Counted from the stretch's first letter, positions 21,075 to 33,335 are shown. The stretch is 64,000 bases of DNA from Trichobilharzia regenti (GCA_944472135.2 OX235263.1:9035517-9099516); one strand, 5' to 3'. Notes: a model not told the origin generated them from the letters alone. Made by a program: numbers and translations.

Positions 21075-23160
21075 GGATTAACGGAACTTAGAATTGATGG
21101 ACCATTGGATTCCTCCCTAATGCCTGAATGGTCAACGAACTCACCTTGTAATCTGAAAGTTCTCAGTGCCTACTAATGAAGAGTCTCAAGGAAGGTGGAA
21201 ACAAATGTCCAGTATCCCTTGGTTTTAAGTGGTCCTGCAACTATGAAGTCAGTTCGCGATCAATCTGGGAATCTTATGTGATGCTTTGAAAGGTTTACCT
21301 AAAATAAGATTATTCGAAATCGATCATATCTATTGCTCATTAGTAACTAACTATGAGGGATAGAATTCCTATGGAAACGTCATTTAACCTGTGGGCCACA
21401 CAAAGTCAGCCAGCCAGGCATGAGGGAAAACACTCACGAATGACTTTATGTAGAGACGAAGTATTTACCACGAATTGAAAAAAGGTTATAATATACAGGT
21501 TAGTTGATTCCGACGAGCTGTAGCTGTGACAGGGTAACACACGCTTATCTAGTCAGCTAAAAAGTGTAAATTTGATCCGTAATGGGGTCATAATTGCTTA
21601 CTTTTAAAGATTCCCAAAGCCACGGTGAAATAACTGTCTACCCCTTCCTGGTCTCAAGTATTTTTCTAACTGGTACTGGTTTCTGATGGAGTGGATTCAA
21701 TCTGAACACAACCTCAGCGATTAAAAATGCTAGTGTAATTGTAAAGTCTCCTCTGTAGAAGTTCTACAACAAATAATCCGAGCTATAACAACACTAAGTA
21801 GTACAAGAAAAGACTTAAATGATGAAATGAAACAGACAGAAGAGGCGTTGGTGTTAAATAACTATCCTTTAAAATTCATTAGGAAGATCAGTAAAGGTCA
21901 AAAGCAAAATAAAAATATTTGGGAAACTAATAATGGTAACATGAATAAGCGAAAATATAAGGCGTCTACGGTAGTTTTACCCTCTCTACGTAGGATTCTC
22001 AATAAAGCAGGAATTGGGGTGGCATTCTAATCTACAAACTCACTCACGGAGGACAAGCTCATCAGGTTAAATGACCCTGTTGGTTGACCCAATTATATAA
22101 AATAATATAATTTACAAAATACCTTGCAATGACTGTGAGTGAGGTCAACTACATAGGTCAAACTAGTAGACCAGGAGTAGTGAGATTACTAGGACATAAG
22201 GATTTAGCTAAGCTTATAATGGTTGATCCCGAGAAGATAAGTAATTTAGAAAAAAGCTCAGCGATTGCACTGCCACCACACAATGGGGTGGTGAGAGAGA
22301 GAGAGAGTCAAAATTCTGAAAAGTAATCTAGGTAGGTGGATAACGAGGCTGATTATAGAATCCTTTTTCATCGAGTCTACATCCAACACGTGGAACTATG
22401 AATGACTCTTAACTCATACCGGAAATATAGAAAATACTACTACCAATCAAAGCAAGTGATGGAAAACAATGGAATTATATAAACGAAGTTGGAAATTTGT
22501 TTGAATAACTTGATATGATTGTGAACGACAATAAATTGTACTCGAAACATGATCATCAGTAAATATTACTGCATATAACAAACACTGTGAGACTTTATCA
22601 AAATAAATTTTCTCCACAATGGAGTTATACTGTACCACAGTGTACAAGTTCTATTCTTATATCGAAGTTCTACAACGTCTATTATTCATATTTCATTATT
22701 AATTCTCCCCTTTGCAAATGTCTTCTGCTTGTTATGTGGTTAAAGGGTGTGGCCATTTAATTATATGTGCTATTATATAGTAATGTAAAAAAAAGTTCTA
22801 TAATTAATAATGCCTATCTATCATTACATATAAAATGACTCATTGGTTCTACCTTTTAAAATCAATGACAAGTTCATTTGTTGTCCTTATATTAATTTTC
22901 AAGTATTGGTTTTGTAGGGAATTTGTTTGTTTGATTGCATGGAGGATTTCATCATAAGCTGATATCAGTTAGAGAATCACTGGAAAACCTGGGAGTACTG
23001 GGTGTACTGATGAAGAGTCCCAAACTAGGCTGACGAAAAAGCTGTCCAGTACTTCCAGTTGGTTTTCCAGTGATTCTTTAACTGATGCCAGCTCATGATG
23101 TAACCCTCCATGCAATCAAACAAAATCAATACTTGAAAATTAATCTGATACTCACTAGCG
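21075..23160 (+). repeat. Compound repeat, left copy of an inverted duplication (PLE type 1 plus SINEs)
   Basis: Order: degenerate SINE (21075-21280), a spacer, PLE coding 3' part (21780-22430), PLE terminal repeat (22440-22650), a unique-looking spacer (22650-22890), fold-back SINE (22890-23150). The same blocks in the same order occur on the minus strand at 38660-36860. The left copy has ~200 bp extra at 21510-21720. Confidence 0.75.
21780..22430 (+). mobile_element. Penelope-like element (type 1), end of RT and GIY-YIG endonuclease, broken
   Basis: 21827-22030 reads KQTEEALVLNNYPLKFIRK and LRRILNKAGIGVAF. 22129-22326 reads VNYIGQTSRPGVVRL and LAKLIMVDPEKISNLEKSS, with YIGQT as the GIY-YIG-like motif. 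Frames are broken between and after these. PLE proteins combine an RT with a C-terminal GIY-YIG nuclease (family knowledge). Confidence 0.75.
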
Positions 23161-23164
23161 ACTG

Positions 23165-23262
23165 GCCCTATTCAGGTAGGTAGTTAACTGGGGTTCTAGT
23201 GGAAAGTAGTGACCAGTAGGGTATAGCAGGTTGAAGATGAGGCAGTAACTCATTGGAAATTG
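23165..23262 (+). repeat. Sm-alpha-related SINE body fragment
   Basis: TACTCACTAGCGACTGGCCC and the TTCAGGTAGGTAGTTA block of the SINE follow directly on the preceding unit, as in a tandem copy. Confidence 0.55.
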
Positions 23263-23269
23263 GCAGGCT

Positions 23270-23970
23270 GCGAATGAGACGTGGTCACTGAAAGTAGAAG
23301 ACATAAAAAGGATGACTGGCTAGCTAGTTGTCTTTGATGATAGCTGCCTGCTTTCTATCTTCTGTGTTAGGTTTTAGGTGTAATAGGGTAAACAATATTT
23401 AGGTTAGGCTTAGGTCGAGTGCTAGGTAAGGCGGGGAAACCAATAGACGAGGCCGTGAAGTCACATTGATTGAGATAGTTAGGACATGTGTTACGTATGC
23501 ATAGCCATCCATTTCCTTCCTCGGTAATGGGCAATATTAGCTGACATAGGATGGATCAGGTTGGAAAAAAGGTAGTGGTGGTGGTCGTACCAAAACTGAC
23601 ATGGCCTCATCAGTCAGTGAAATCCACAACAGTTAGTTTAAGCCACGTAGAAAGGTGTAGACTTCCTCGTTGGGGTCCTTGGAACGTTGAACACCAATGA
23701 AGGCTGCAGACAACTGGTGATATGGCTCAAAATCGTTCTCAATGACAGTACAGATGCATTCACCACTTGTGACTTATAATATCCAATAAAATTATATTGA
23801 TCTTGGATATTACTATTCTTTTTGTCTCATATCTCTGTTTACTGTCTCTATTCTGCATTTATTTTTACTTTCTTATCTTGCTTTGTATGTTACATGGGAG
23901 TGTGAGGACTTGAAGTGCTTCACTTCAGTTCAAAGTTCTACGTTGAAACCAGTCAATCAGTTTAGAAGGT
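23270..23970 (+). mobile_element. RTE-like type 2 non-LTR 3' end
   Basis: Plus-strand counterpart of 322-1000 and 9690-10350. Ends near AGTCAATCAGTTTAG. No open frame. Confidence 0.65.
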
Positions 23971-24048
23971 AGAACTAGGAATCCAAACAACTTGAATCCT
24001 ATCAAAGTAGTATCAATCAACATACACTATACACACGTGTAAACCTAC

Positions 24049-24256
24049 CTCTGGATAAAGACGCCAATGCATTGATAAAACGTGCCATATATTCACGTAC
24101 ACGATGATGTTTTGACTTCAGACAGTTTAATAATGGTGCATGCATAACAATATCAACATCTTTAAGTGTATCGAGTTTTGTTAAATCCAATATATCATTC
24201 CGTACAAATGAGGTTAAACAATTTTCCCGTTGAGATAATTTCGATTTGGTCAATCT
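24049..24256 (-). CDS. ARMC9: ARMC9 orthologue, exon 7 (residues 351-419 plus 1 nt)
   Basis: 208 bp, phase 0 to phase 1, bounded by a TTTTCAG acceptor and a GT donor. It begins RLT directly after the RW of exon 6, as in ARMC9 (RWRLT). It contains SFVRNDILDL and then HHRVREYMARFINALASL, aligned with ARMC9 ISNDLLD and VVRQYMARLINAFASL at the start of the armadillo region. No further exon (the REN.LGALQK.SLRR region would be next) was found between 1 and 24048, so the gene probably continues off the left edge and 1-24048 is its intron 7. That last step is inference. Confidence 0.88.
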
Positions 24257-24399
24257 CTGAAAAGTAATAGAGCAAAACAAAAACAAAAGAAACACATTGA
24301 AAACTGGCAAAGTTCAACAATAGCGTCGTCCAAGCGATGCGAACGCACGAGTATGACCTTCAGTCGACCAATCATAAAAATAAGTCATTTTTACACAAA

Positions 24400-25455
24400 A
24401 AATGTCGTGTATTTACGAGATAGGTACTTGGCTTCGTGCAATAAATTTGCTAGAGGGATTTTGTCTGACTTGGAGCATCCGCTTTACCCTCCCTCAGCTT
24501 TCACCTTGCATCTCCTCAGGTAGAACAAGAAGTAACTTCAGAAAACTGTATGCTCGCACGTTTAAGTATAAAAATTCTATAACACCATACTTGGCATGTA
24601 TTTTATGTGATGAAAATAGTGTCAGAAAAGAATTAACTAACCTTTTTCATCTAGTAAATAAACAATCTCCATCCATCCATCCATCCTTATATACCTTCAA
24701 GTTTTACTTTTATTATTTCTATTATATTTATGGTCCTGTTACTTCTTTGTTTGTTTTACTCTCATAATTGCAAACACCAACTTATCTCCATGACTGCTGT
24801 AATCTTTGTTTTTCCCCTCATTGTATCATGTAAAGGGAACATTATATTCAATATTTTTAAACATGCTAGGGTGTCTATACCACATCGACAATACTGTGTG
24901 TAACAAGCCCACGGGAATTTTCACTTGTATTATTATTATTACCTTAGCTGTTATCATTATTATTATTATTTCCACTTTATATGCTGCATGTTTCTGACAT
25001 TACCACTATTGTAAATGTGGAATATTTTCTGTGAGATTAATTTTATTTGTAATTTGAGGAAGTTAGATGCAATATTGTGATTAGTGCTCAAAATTCCATT
25101 CTGTATCTGTTATGTACTGGTCGAGAATTTAATAGTCCTGACGCAAGAAAGACGAAAATCAGAAGACTACTAGGTTTGCGATGATACTTCTATTTTCCAA
25201 AACACCAGGAGAATCAATGTCACACAAGTGTGTGAGAGCAAAATATATGAATGTCCGAACAAGTGTGTGAGCGAATATTCAAAATGAACAAATCAATAGA
25301 CAGTCTTAACATGATTGGGTAATTATACTGGAATATCGATCCATATATACCTAGCAAATATACAGACTGTCAAACAAACACACATTTATATGGATACATA
25401 TCAGTATCACAATTAGTGTTTTTGGAATAAAGTAAATCATTATTATTATTAAAAT
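24400..25455 (+). mobile_element. CR1-like non-LTR 3' end interrupted by a solo LTR
   Basis: The coding tail (LHLLR-like SGRTRSNFRKLYARTFKYK, then YLACILCDENSVRKELTNLF) ends near 24650. A long 3' UTR ends GGAATAAAGTAAATCATTATT at ~25425-25453. A solo LTR splits the UTR at 25108-25403. Confidence 0.65.
25108..25403 (-). repeat. Solo LTR of the eL13-carrying element's family, with 5-bp target duplication
   Basis: Minus strand starts TGATATGTATCC and ends TACATAACA; flanked by GTATC at 25103-25107 and 25404-25408. 296 bp, lacking the ~190-bp extra segment of the LTR at 5245-5743. Confidence 0.85.
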
Positions 25456-25529
25456 GCATGAAAACACATTAAACAGGGTATCTTTCTCCGAAATGACTTA
25501 AAAATATATCCCGGAGGAGGAGTACCAGT

Positions 25530-25660
25530 TGCTACGTCAGACTAGTTTCTGTACTTCTCTTCTTCTTGCTTTGTGTGCTACATGGAGTAAGGCGACTTGA
25601 ACTGCCGCACATATTTGCAAAGTTCTATGTCGAAAACAGACAGACAGACTAGTTTCTGTA
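25530..25660 (+). mobile_element. RTE-like type 2 3' tail
   Basis: Terminal 130 bp ending GAAAACAGACAGACAGAC. Confidence 0.6.
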
Positions 25661-26640
25661 CACGAGTAATCACCGAGGTGACTGGAGATGAGCTGTTTTT
25701 GTGGACTGTCTTTCTCTCTTATCTTGTTGTGCTGTCCTCCCCGAATCTTTCGGTTGAATTATCATGACTTTTAATAAGAGGATCGACGACTACTTTCCAG
25801 GAAAATGTGGATAATGCAACAAATTAAAATAAATCACGTCAATTCTAAATCTACCACTAGGCGTAACCCTAACCTTAATCCTGACCCTAAAGATCTATTA
25901 ACACATTATCCAAACAGTACTTAAAAACGTGATCTAAGTGAAATTCGCTGCTTAGTTGACGAATAGCGTTGATATATTTCAGCTGTGATAGTGACAGGTG
26001 CAGTCAGCCAACGACCAGCATGCTAATAAGGTCCTTGGGGAGTCCGCACTCTCTGGACGCTATTGTTGAACTTCGCCTGAAAATGAACCTAGTAATTACT
26101 CATATTCATAGCACAGGATATGAGCAACAACCTGTTACCAGAGCATGAGTAATTGGCTACTTATACTAACCGAATAGTAGAATATAAGTAACCAATTTTA
26201 TATGTCCAGGTCTCTATAGAACTGCTGGTACTGACTGAATTCTGTCAGTTCATTGATGTGTGTATTGCGGTCCCAAAGCTACGCGACTGGCTACTGCGGT
26301 ACACTCTACATTTACATCAATTCATTCAAGAACACAGATATGCCTTGCTAATGAATGCTAACAGATACGAAATCTGGGTCCAAGAATTCTTACTGACTGC
26401 CTCCAACCATCTGTCATTAATTCAGAGCGCACCATGATATCGAGTTAACCTGCTTGGTGACCACAATGCAAATAACATTGACAGATAGAAGTCAAGTGTT
26501 AATTTATAGAAACTTGATTGCGATGTATATTCTCACTCCAATGTTTGCTACACATGGAAGTACATCGTTTGACGGTTACAGATCTTCATATAATGTTTCT
26601 TCTCACCTTTTTTTACCCTTTTACATTGGCTTTGCGTTCT
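25660..26640. other. No gene recognised
   Basis: Contains CCCTAACC-like short runs at ~25865 and a SINE-like piece near 26220-26420; otherwise unrecognised. Confidence 0.45.
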
Positions 26641-26850
26641 GACAGGAATATAGGGATTCAGCATTGAACTACGGAGTTCTAGTAGTGGTGATACTTCTTT
26701 TACGGCCATGAGGTTGTTAACCTCACACCTCCAGCTTTCCCTCTTTACCGGGTTTATCATTGGCTCAGTAAGGTTTAGGAGTGATTCGACAGGGAATTTA
26801 ACCTGTAAAATTTGCTTAACTTGAGAGCATTCTACCAATACGGAAGCTGC
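26640..26850 (-). repeat. SINE type B (tRNA-derived)
   Basis: Same family as 29210-29440, 33370-33560, 33600-33830 (minus) and 30740-30990, 60950-61190 (plus). Confidence 0.5.
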
Positions 26851-26939
26851 TGTTTGGGATCTCCAGTTGATTGATGATATTGAACTGCATGGCGCCACCT
26901 TTGTTCATATATTGTCTACTAGTACAAACACTTCCTCGA

Positions 26940-27120
26940 TATCTAGATGTTTGCATGATGTTATTTAGGGGACGGCGACTAGCAGGGGAATCTGGGAGGT
27001 ACACTCTGTGCTATTTGGGACTTATCCAGATAGATGTACCTTCTCCGAAGTGAGTAATAGCCTTCCCACTGAGACTCTAACGTAACACGCACCGTTTAAA
27101 CGGCTGAGGCTCAGTGTCGC
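26940..27120 (-). repeat. Decayed Sm-alpha SINE
   Basis: The minus strand keeps GGTACATCTA and AAGTCCCAAATAG of the ribozyme region, but the core and GAAA are lost. Lies 260 bp downstream of ARMC9 exon 6, in intron 6. Confidence 0.5.
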
Positions 27121-27378
27121 CAGGGGGATTACGCCGCATCACTCCCTAGAAAAAATGCAGGTCCATTCAAATGACACGCTCAAAACAGGGCGAAATTCAT
27201 GTCTTCGATTCAACCGGAAGCGACCATAATTCAATCGATACTTCTGGCATATTTAGAATAAGACTTTTTTAGAGAACATCTCACTGTGTACGGCACAGTC
27301 TCTTCAATAGTTTTCTGTCTGGAAATTTCAAAAACAAAAGCAAACAAACGCCTACCATCGTTATTTGTAATCACTCAC

Positions 27379-27490
27379 CCAACGTAATGCTTGCAGTAGG
27401 TAGCATTTTCTTCGATCGTTCATCGTCTTAATATCCTCTTTAATTTTGTTATAATCCAATTCGAATAAAGGCGTTGAAGCTTTATCATTC
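27379..27490 (-). CDS. ARMC9: ARMC9 orthologue, exon 6 (residues 313-350)
   Basis: 112 bp with AG acceptor and GT donor. Its first base completes the Trp codon left open by exon 5, so phases agree across the 30.9-kb intron. It reads LFELDYNKIKEDI and then CYLLQALRW, matching the ARMC9 blocks SLDYEKLKKDL and FLLQALRW. It ends in phase 0 exactly after the conserved RW. The next intron is 3,122 bp (27378-24257). Confidence 0.88.
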
Positions 27491-27769
27491 CTTAAAAAAA
27501 GAGATTGAAAAATAAAAAAACATGGAGATAATTTAAATTAATTTATGCTTAAATTAATAATCAGAAATATTCATTTCAAGGATTGTTTAACAGATATTTA
27601 CGACCACTAGGGTGGCAGGCGGGCTGTTTAAATTTTTGTCCAACAAAATGTATCGAATTCCAGTGGAGTTCAATTGGAGGAGAGCACACTAATGCTAACG
27701 AACTTAAGCCGATTATTCAAGGAAAAACTAGTGAAATTCTTCAAGGGCCAGCAAATAGAGTTACAGTTA

Positions 27770-28540
27770 TTAGTATTACAGAGGTGATGAAGATTCCCAA
27801 CCAGCACCAACAGCAAAAACTACAACAACAGACAACAATCAGCCAGCATAAATGGGAGGAACCTGAAAGAACCAACTTTCTTTACCTACTTACGCGGGAA
27901 ACATCGTTTTAACTACAGGTGGATGGAACTAATGAGGATATCAAAGCGAGAATCGGGAGAGCAAGACAAGCTTTCACTTCTCTCAAGTCTATGTGGAGAT
28001 AGATCAACAGCAGTCAGCATCAAAAATAAGATCCGGATTTTCAACTCCAATGTGAAGTCAGTCAGTGCTACTTACTATACGGATCAGAGACTTGCACTGC
28101 GCGTCATAAAGAGCATCTCAAACAAACTACAGACCTTCATTAACAGTTGTCTTCATTCAATACTACTCAAGATCAGATGACCAGAAAAGATCAGCAACAG
28201 GGATCTCTGACAATGAGCGAACCAACACAGCAGGAACCGATTGTGTAACAAATAGGCAGGAAGAAATGGAGATGGATTGACTGGCCATACTCTGAGAAAA
28301 CACGCCATCAAGTGACATCACTAGACAAGCCATTACTCGAGTGGAACCCGACTGAATGGGAAGCGGCGAGTTGGTCGTCAGTGCAAGGGTGACTTGGAGG
28401 AGGTCATGTGAAGAGGAGATGAAAGCATGTGGGTAGACTTGGAGCCAGGCGAAAACGTCGTCAGAGAACCTGACGCAATGTAGACGCGCGGTTGAAGCCC
28501 TATGTTCCTCTAGGAATTAAAGGAAATAATAATAATAAAT
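27770..28540 (+). mobile_element. SR2-like non-LTR 3' half
   Basis: In ARMC9 intron 5, antisense to the gene. ACAGAGGTGATGAAGATTCC to GAATTAAAGGAAATAATAATA; tail of TAA repeats. Multiple stops. Confidence 0.7.
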
Positions 28541-29205
28541 GCCCTATTTTAATTACTTCCCTTGTATTGAGAAAGTTAAATGCAATATTACTGTATTACA
28601 TGCTGAAAACTTCATATTTACACCCGAAACTACCGTTTGAAATGAAGCTATTATTATTATTAGTCTCATTACTAAATATAAGGGGTTGCGTGCAGCTGAT
28701 GGGAACCGATGAAGTTTGTTCTATCACCGGTTCAAATTATTATCATTACTACGACTATTGTTGTTCATTTTACGAGCACTTAAGATTATTTAAACAATAA
28801 ATGTAATCTATACTGGGAAAGTAATTTTGATTTAGTTTCGCATGCAAAACTAGAATTCTCTAAGTTTTGTTTAATTCACTAAATATACACCCGTTACTAT
28901 GGTTACTATTTCCGCCTTGCTAACGGACTGCCCTTTTTGGTGTTAGAAATAGCGTTTGCGAGTAAAACAAACCTATTTCTCAATCCGTTTATTTCTTCAT
29001 TTTTTGACTTTTTTCCTGCATATATTATTATCTTGAAGTCGGTCATGTGACGTTTTAGCCAGGGAAAATCACTCACTATTGTGTAAATGTAATTAAAAAG
29101 AATGGAGGAAGTGAATGCTTGTTTAACATGCTTGTTAAAGTAGGTTAATTACTTGGGTATAGAAACAGATGGTCAGCAGGAATGAGGTTACCCGTTTTTT
29201 TTCTT
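28540..29205. other. No gene recognised
   Basis: A 102-codon frame starting inside the non-LTR copy at 28492 runs into this AT-rich stretch; no family seen. Confidence 0.5.
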
Positions 29206-29209
29206 TTAT

Positions 29210-29440
29210 TTCGATTGGAACACGTAGGACTTAAAGCCTCTTGGTCGATCTTTGAAGTTTCAGTAGGAGTGATGTCTCTTTTACGGCGTTGGAGTTGGTA
29301 GTCTAGCCTAGTCCACCCCCCCCAACCTTTCCACTTTACATGGTTTAATATCGGTTAAGAGAGAGATTTAGGAGCGCGTCGACGAGGAATAGTATCTAGG
29401 CAATTTGGCTGGTTGGAGGACATTCTATCAATGAACTACC
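29210..29440 (-). repeat. SINE type B, diverged
   Basis: GTTTCAGTAGGAGTGATGTC and CATTCTATCAATGAACTACC are the tail and head of the family on the minus strand. Confidence 0.45.
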
Positions 29441-29606
29441 GATGCATTACGGTAAGTGTGTAAGGTCAATCAGTGACTTTGTGAATTTCCATCAATTGTA
29501 ATGGCCAAAAATATCACCTCTCTTGACGAGTATCATCAGTTGAAATAAGGTTCTGTTAGGTGGTTGGAGGCAGTCAGTCACGGGAAGCATTACTTTTCTC
29601 AGCCGG

Positions 29607-29816
29607 CTAAATAAGGTATATTGTAGAGTTTTTGTGCTTAGTCGTCTGGGAATTCAGTCTTCTCTGGTTGCTTCTAGTTCTATCCGATGAGATGCAAGGT
29701 AAGAGTTGTGCATGGAGAGGATGTTCAGAGTCTGATAGGATAGTATTTACTAATTTTTTGCAGGAATCCAAGTGTCTATCTACAATAGTATTAACGAGTT
29801 GATTTAGCAACACCAA
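29607..29816 (-). mobile_element. CR1-like pol C-terminal fragment
   Basis: HPLHAQLLPCISSDRTRSN on the minus strand matches the tail seen at 24480-24560. Confidence 0.55.
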
Positions 29817-29819
29817 ACT

Positions 29820-30390
29820 CGCCGTACTGATGGCTTTCTAGTGCTCTACGCACTTAAGTAAAGTCTTTCTTAAGTAGCCCAGGAAAGATTAAGGCAAGTG
29901 AGGGGAACAGTAAAGCAGTATAGGCAGAATACCAGAACTAACAAGCGCAAACGGTAACAGTAAAGACTGACTGAGTAATGAAACAAAATATCTTTCTGGT
30001 GACTAACATGATATGAGAAGACCAGGAAAGATGATCAGAGGAAGGACACAATCCAAGGTATGTATTTAACATTCGACTCGCTTTAAACTTCAATGCCGTT
30101 GATGATACTGGAACCATGCAAAATGATCACTTCACTTAAGTCACGCTTGCATCTGAAAGTGAAACTAACCATCTAACACTTGGAGGGATTTTAAGCTTAA
30201 GACCATTTGATGAGCTAAGATCATGTGTAGTATCTGTTCTTTGCTGTGTAATTTCTGCAACGGTCTCTAAACTGAGACCAATGAAATTACCTGTATTTTT
30301 CCCTACGGACGGGTGCTGTGAGCTTGCTCAACCCCGTCCACTGGTCGGCCTCGTAATGCATTACCTCGAGGATTGGCCCATTATTTTTTT
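29820..30390. other. No gene recognised
   Basis: Nothing identified before the SINE at 30391. Confidence 0.45.
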
Positions 30391-30572
30391 GTGTGTCGGT
30401 GGCACAGTGGTTAGGACTCTCGCCGACCATGCACATGGTCCGGGGTTCGAGCCCGCACCGACGCACACCTGATATGTATGGTCGGCCTGCAAAATTTGGG
30501 CTACCGATATCCATGCTGAAAATTCCATACTTGTACCAAAAATACAGTGTGGAATCAAGCTGTAAATCACAA
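30391..30572 (+). repeat. SINE type D (tRNA-derived)
   Basis: Head TGGCACAGTGGTTAGGACTC (A-box-like) and GGGTTCGAGCCC (B box), then a 3' body ending AAGCTGTAAATCACAAAA. A second copy on the minus strand is at 57150-57334. Not a tRNA gene: no clean acceptor stem and a fixed 3' body follows. Confidence 0.75.
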
Positions 30573-30739
30573 AAAAAAGGACCACTGACTAATTTCTGAT
30601 AAAAAGTTATTCAATTTAGAACAGTCTGACTGAGAATTAACCGTCGGCATAGAAACAGTCAGATCATCGGCATATATTTAAATAAAACAGGTTACACTAT
30701 AATTCTAACATACATCTTGTTTATCACCAAGAATTTGTA

Positions 30740-30990
30740 CGGGTGCGTCGGTGGGACAGTAGTAGAATGCTCACCAACCGCGCCTCATGTGGTCAGTCGT
30801 TCGATCCCTGAACCACCGATACACCCCTTTACCTCGCTAAGCCAGTAAAACAAGATTGATTAAGAGGGAAGGTTGTGCAGCATGAGGTCAGCAACCTCAT
30901 ATCGTAAAAATAAACACCACTGCTATCGAAACTTTAAACCTCTAGCCTGAAGCCCAATGCTTCACTGGGAACGTAAAGGAATAAAAAAAG
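30740..30990 (+). repeat. SINE type B (tRNA-derived)
   Basis: GGTGGGACAGTAGTAGAATG (A-box-like) and CGTTCGATCCC (B box), then a conserved body (CCTCGCTAAGCCAG, AGAGGGAAGGTTGTG). Confidence 0.6.
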
Positions 30991-31039
30991 GAATTTTCCT
31001 GCAGTAAGGAAGGGTTGCCATCAGGAAGTCATAGTGGAA

Positions 31040-31240
31040 CAAAACGTAAGGATGATAAGGTTAACTGGTAGGTGGTGACTAGCAGTGAAATCCACCAGGA
31101 TGCGCATTTCGTCCTATTTGGGACTCGTCTACTGGATGTACCTGTATTCCACATTGAGTGACGATGTTCCCACCACCGAGGCTCGAACGCAGTGCCCATA
31201 GTTTCAAAACACCAAAGCGTTATCCACTAGACCACCTGGG
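31040..31240 (-). repeat. Sm-alpha SINE with inactive hammerhead
   Basis: tRNA-like head on the minus strand (GGTGGTCTAGTGG, CGTTCGAGCC), then GGTACATCCAG, GAGTCCCAAATAGGACGAAA. The core reads TAGACGA instead of CTGACGA. Confidence 0.7.
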
Positions 31241-31271
31241 CCACGAGAGCCATCTCTTGTGCAACGGGTTA

Positions 31272-31643
31272 TAATAATTTAATTGAATTTTTTAGATTTT
31301 CCCGTCGATCGATTGGACCGAAATGCTTGGTCTCAGGTTGACATGTCGGCTTCTTGTGCAGATAACGCTTCGGCATTTGAAACTATGGACACTGGATTCC
31401 AGTCTCGGTGGGAACATCATCACTCGTTCACTGAGGAATGCAGGTACATCCAGCTAACGAATCCCAAATAGGACGAAATGCGCTTTATCCTGCAATCCAC
31501 TGCTAGTCACCATCTACCAATTACATACTAATTAAATGCCCAGACATCGTCGAAGCATCTACACAAGAAGCCGACAAGTCAACCTGATACCGAGCATTTC
31601 GGTCCAATTAATCGACGGAGAAATCTAAAAAATTCAATTAAAG
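31272..31643 (+). mobile_element. Sm-alpha SINE enclosed in ~90-bp inverted arms
   Basis: The left arm (from ~31272, TAATTGAATTTTTTAGATTT) is the inverted complement of the right arm (ending 31643). The enclosed SINE has its hammerhead at ~31443-31495, with core CTAACGA (expected CTGACGA), so the catalytic G is lost. Confidence 0.65.
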
Positions 31644-31644
31644 A

Positions 31645-32155
31645 TCATAAGGTTATCGCAAAATTATTCGTATATACAGACGTTATAAAACCGAAGTTTC
31701 TTGGCGAACATGAACAAACTTATTGTTAAGTTGGTGGTGGTGTAAGCCAGTGGTAATTGGTCTATTACAGGTAACTTTCAATAGACACTGGACACCAAAT
31801 GGATGCATTGAAAGCATTCATAATAATTAACAGACAATAATTAACGACAGAAGTCTTCTACAGTTCACGAGAGCTATTGAAATAAAAATGAAATGACTGA
31901 AATCTGATCTACACGTTCAAAACGAATCCAATTTGGAACTTCAGTTACTCTAGTAACCGTTATTGTCTTTTTCATCCCCATTTTGTTCCCTTGATATTAC
32001 ATCATCGTCATCTTTTCATTCGACTTCATGTTCATAAAATTGTGGTGAATGTGTTCCAATCTTATGGATTGTAATCACTTTATTTTACTATATCCTATTA
32101 AGCGATTATCACTGACAACACAACAACAGTCTTATTATTTGTAATTCAGATATGA
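31645..32155. other. No gene recognised
   Basis: Nothing identified. Confidence 0.45.
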
Positions 32156-32159
32156 TAGA

Positions 32160-33335
32160 GAAGATTTGTAGCTCAGGTGGATGATTTTGATGTGGTTGTG
32201 TTCTCTGAGCTAGCTGGATAGTTAATTTTTTGCGAAGCTTTCATCGCCCTAGTAGGTGACATATTCAACGCATACTTCAATTTGAATTGAAGTGAGCTTT
32301 TAGATTTCTCCATGAGTTTATCAGTAGTCATCTCTCCTCATGGGTGACGTTGAACGTGATTGGTTGTTTATGTGTGTTTTTACACCATCTAGGTTACTTG
32401 TATTGGAACTGATTGTTTCTTTGACTTGAAATTTGACCCTTTGTGTGTGAGGTTTCTTTCTTATCGGTTGATAATAAATTTTGTCTATCTCGATGTGTCT
32501 ATTGATTGATGATTCACTGGAATACCAGGTAGGCTTCTGAAAAAGCTTCTAAGGATGAATATCCACGGAATTTCATCAAAAGGCATATACCCCATAGCCA
32601 ACCTATCAAACCAAAAGCCCTTAAACAAAACACAAAGAAAATCGCCCGACTATATACAAAGGATATCTCAGAAATCACTGCAAGACTCTTCAAACCTTTA
32701 GGAACTGACGTCGCATACAAACCAACGAAATCACTTCCCTCAGCTGCCTCTATGTCAACCAAAAGACTCAACAGCAAAAGAAGAGAAGATAAAACCAACA
32801 TCATATACAAAATGAATTGTAACAACTGTGAAAAACTGGCCAAAGTGGACGTCCTCTTCGTCTTCGCATCCACGAACATAAGCTAGCCGTCAAAAGACAT
32901 GACATCCACTCCATCACTCATATCACTACATACAGACAACCACGGACATCAATTCGACTGGGACAACCAACGTTCAAATATTAGACAGAGGAAACAACAA
33001 GAATGCTACAGAATTTCTAGAAGCCCACCTGGTATTCCAGTGAATCATCAATCAATAGACGCATCGAGATAGACAAAATTTATCAAACGATAAGAAAGAA
33101 ACCTCACACACAAAGGGTCAAAGTTCAAGTCAAAGAAACAATCAGTTCCAATACAAGTAACCTAGAAGGTGTGAAAACACACAAAAACAACCAATCACGT
33201 CCAAGGTTACCACCACCAGAAGAGATGATTAATAAACTCGTGGAGAAATCTAAAAGTTCACTTCAACGAATTGAAGTATGCGCTGAAGATGTCGCCTAAT
33301 AGAGCGGTGAAAGCTTCGCAAATTAACACTATTTG
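32160..33335 (+). mobile_element. Penelope-like element (type 2) between inverted terminal repeats
   Basis: Inverted arms at ~32160-32535 and ~33010-33335. Between them the plus strand encodes LFKPLGTDVAYKPTKSLPS and NIIYKMNCNNCEK, then (after a frameshift) an HEHKLAVKRHD-type stretch: the zinc-like and GIY-YIG region of a PLE endonuclease. The YIGQ block itself is disrupted. RT absent; 5' truncated. Confidence 0.7.

Noticed and set aside
22500..22560. Hammerhead in the type 1 PLE terminal repeat
   Set aside because: CGAAAC is on one strand and the CTGATGA-like sequence on the other; they cannot form one core in a single transcript of this copy.
30391..30460. tRNA gene
   Set aside because: Same reason: a fixed 3' body follows, and a second copy at 57150-57334 has a target duplication.
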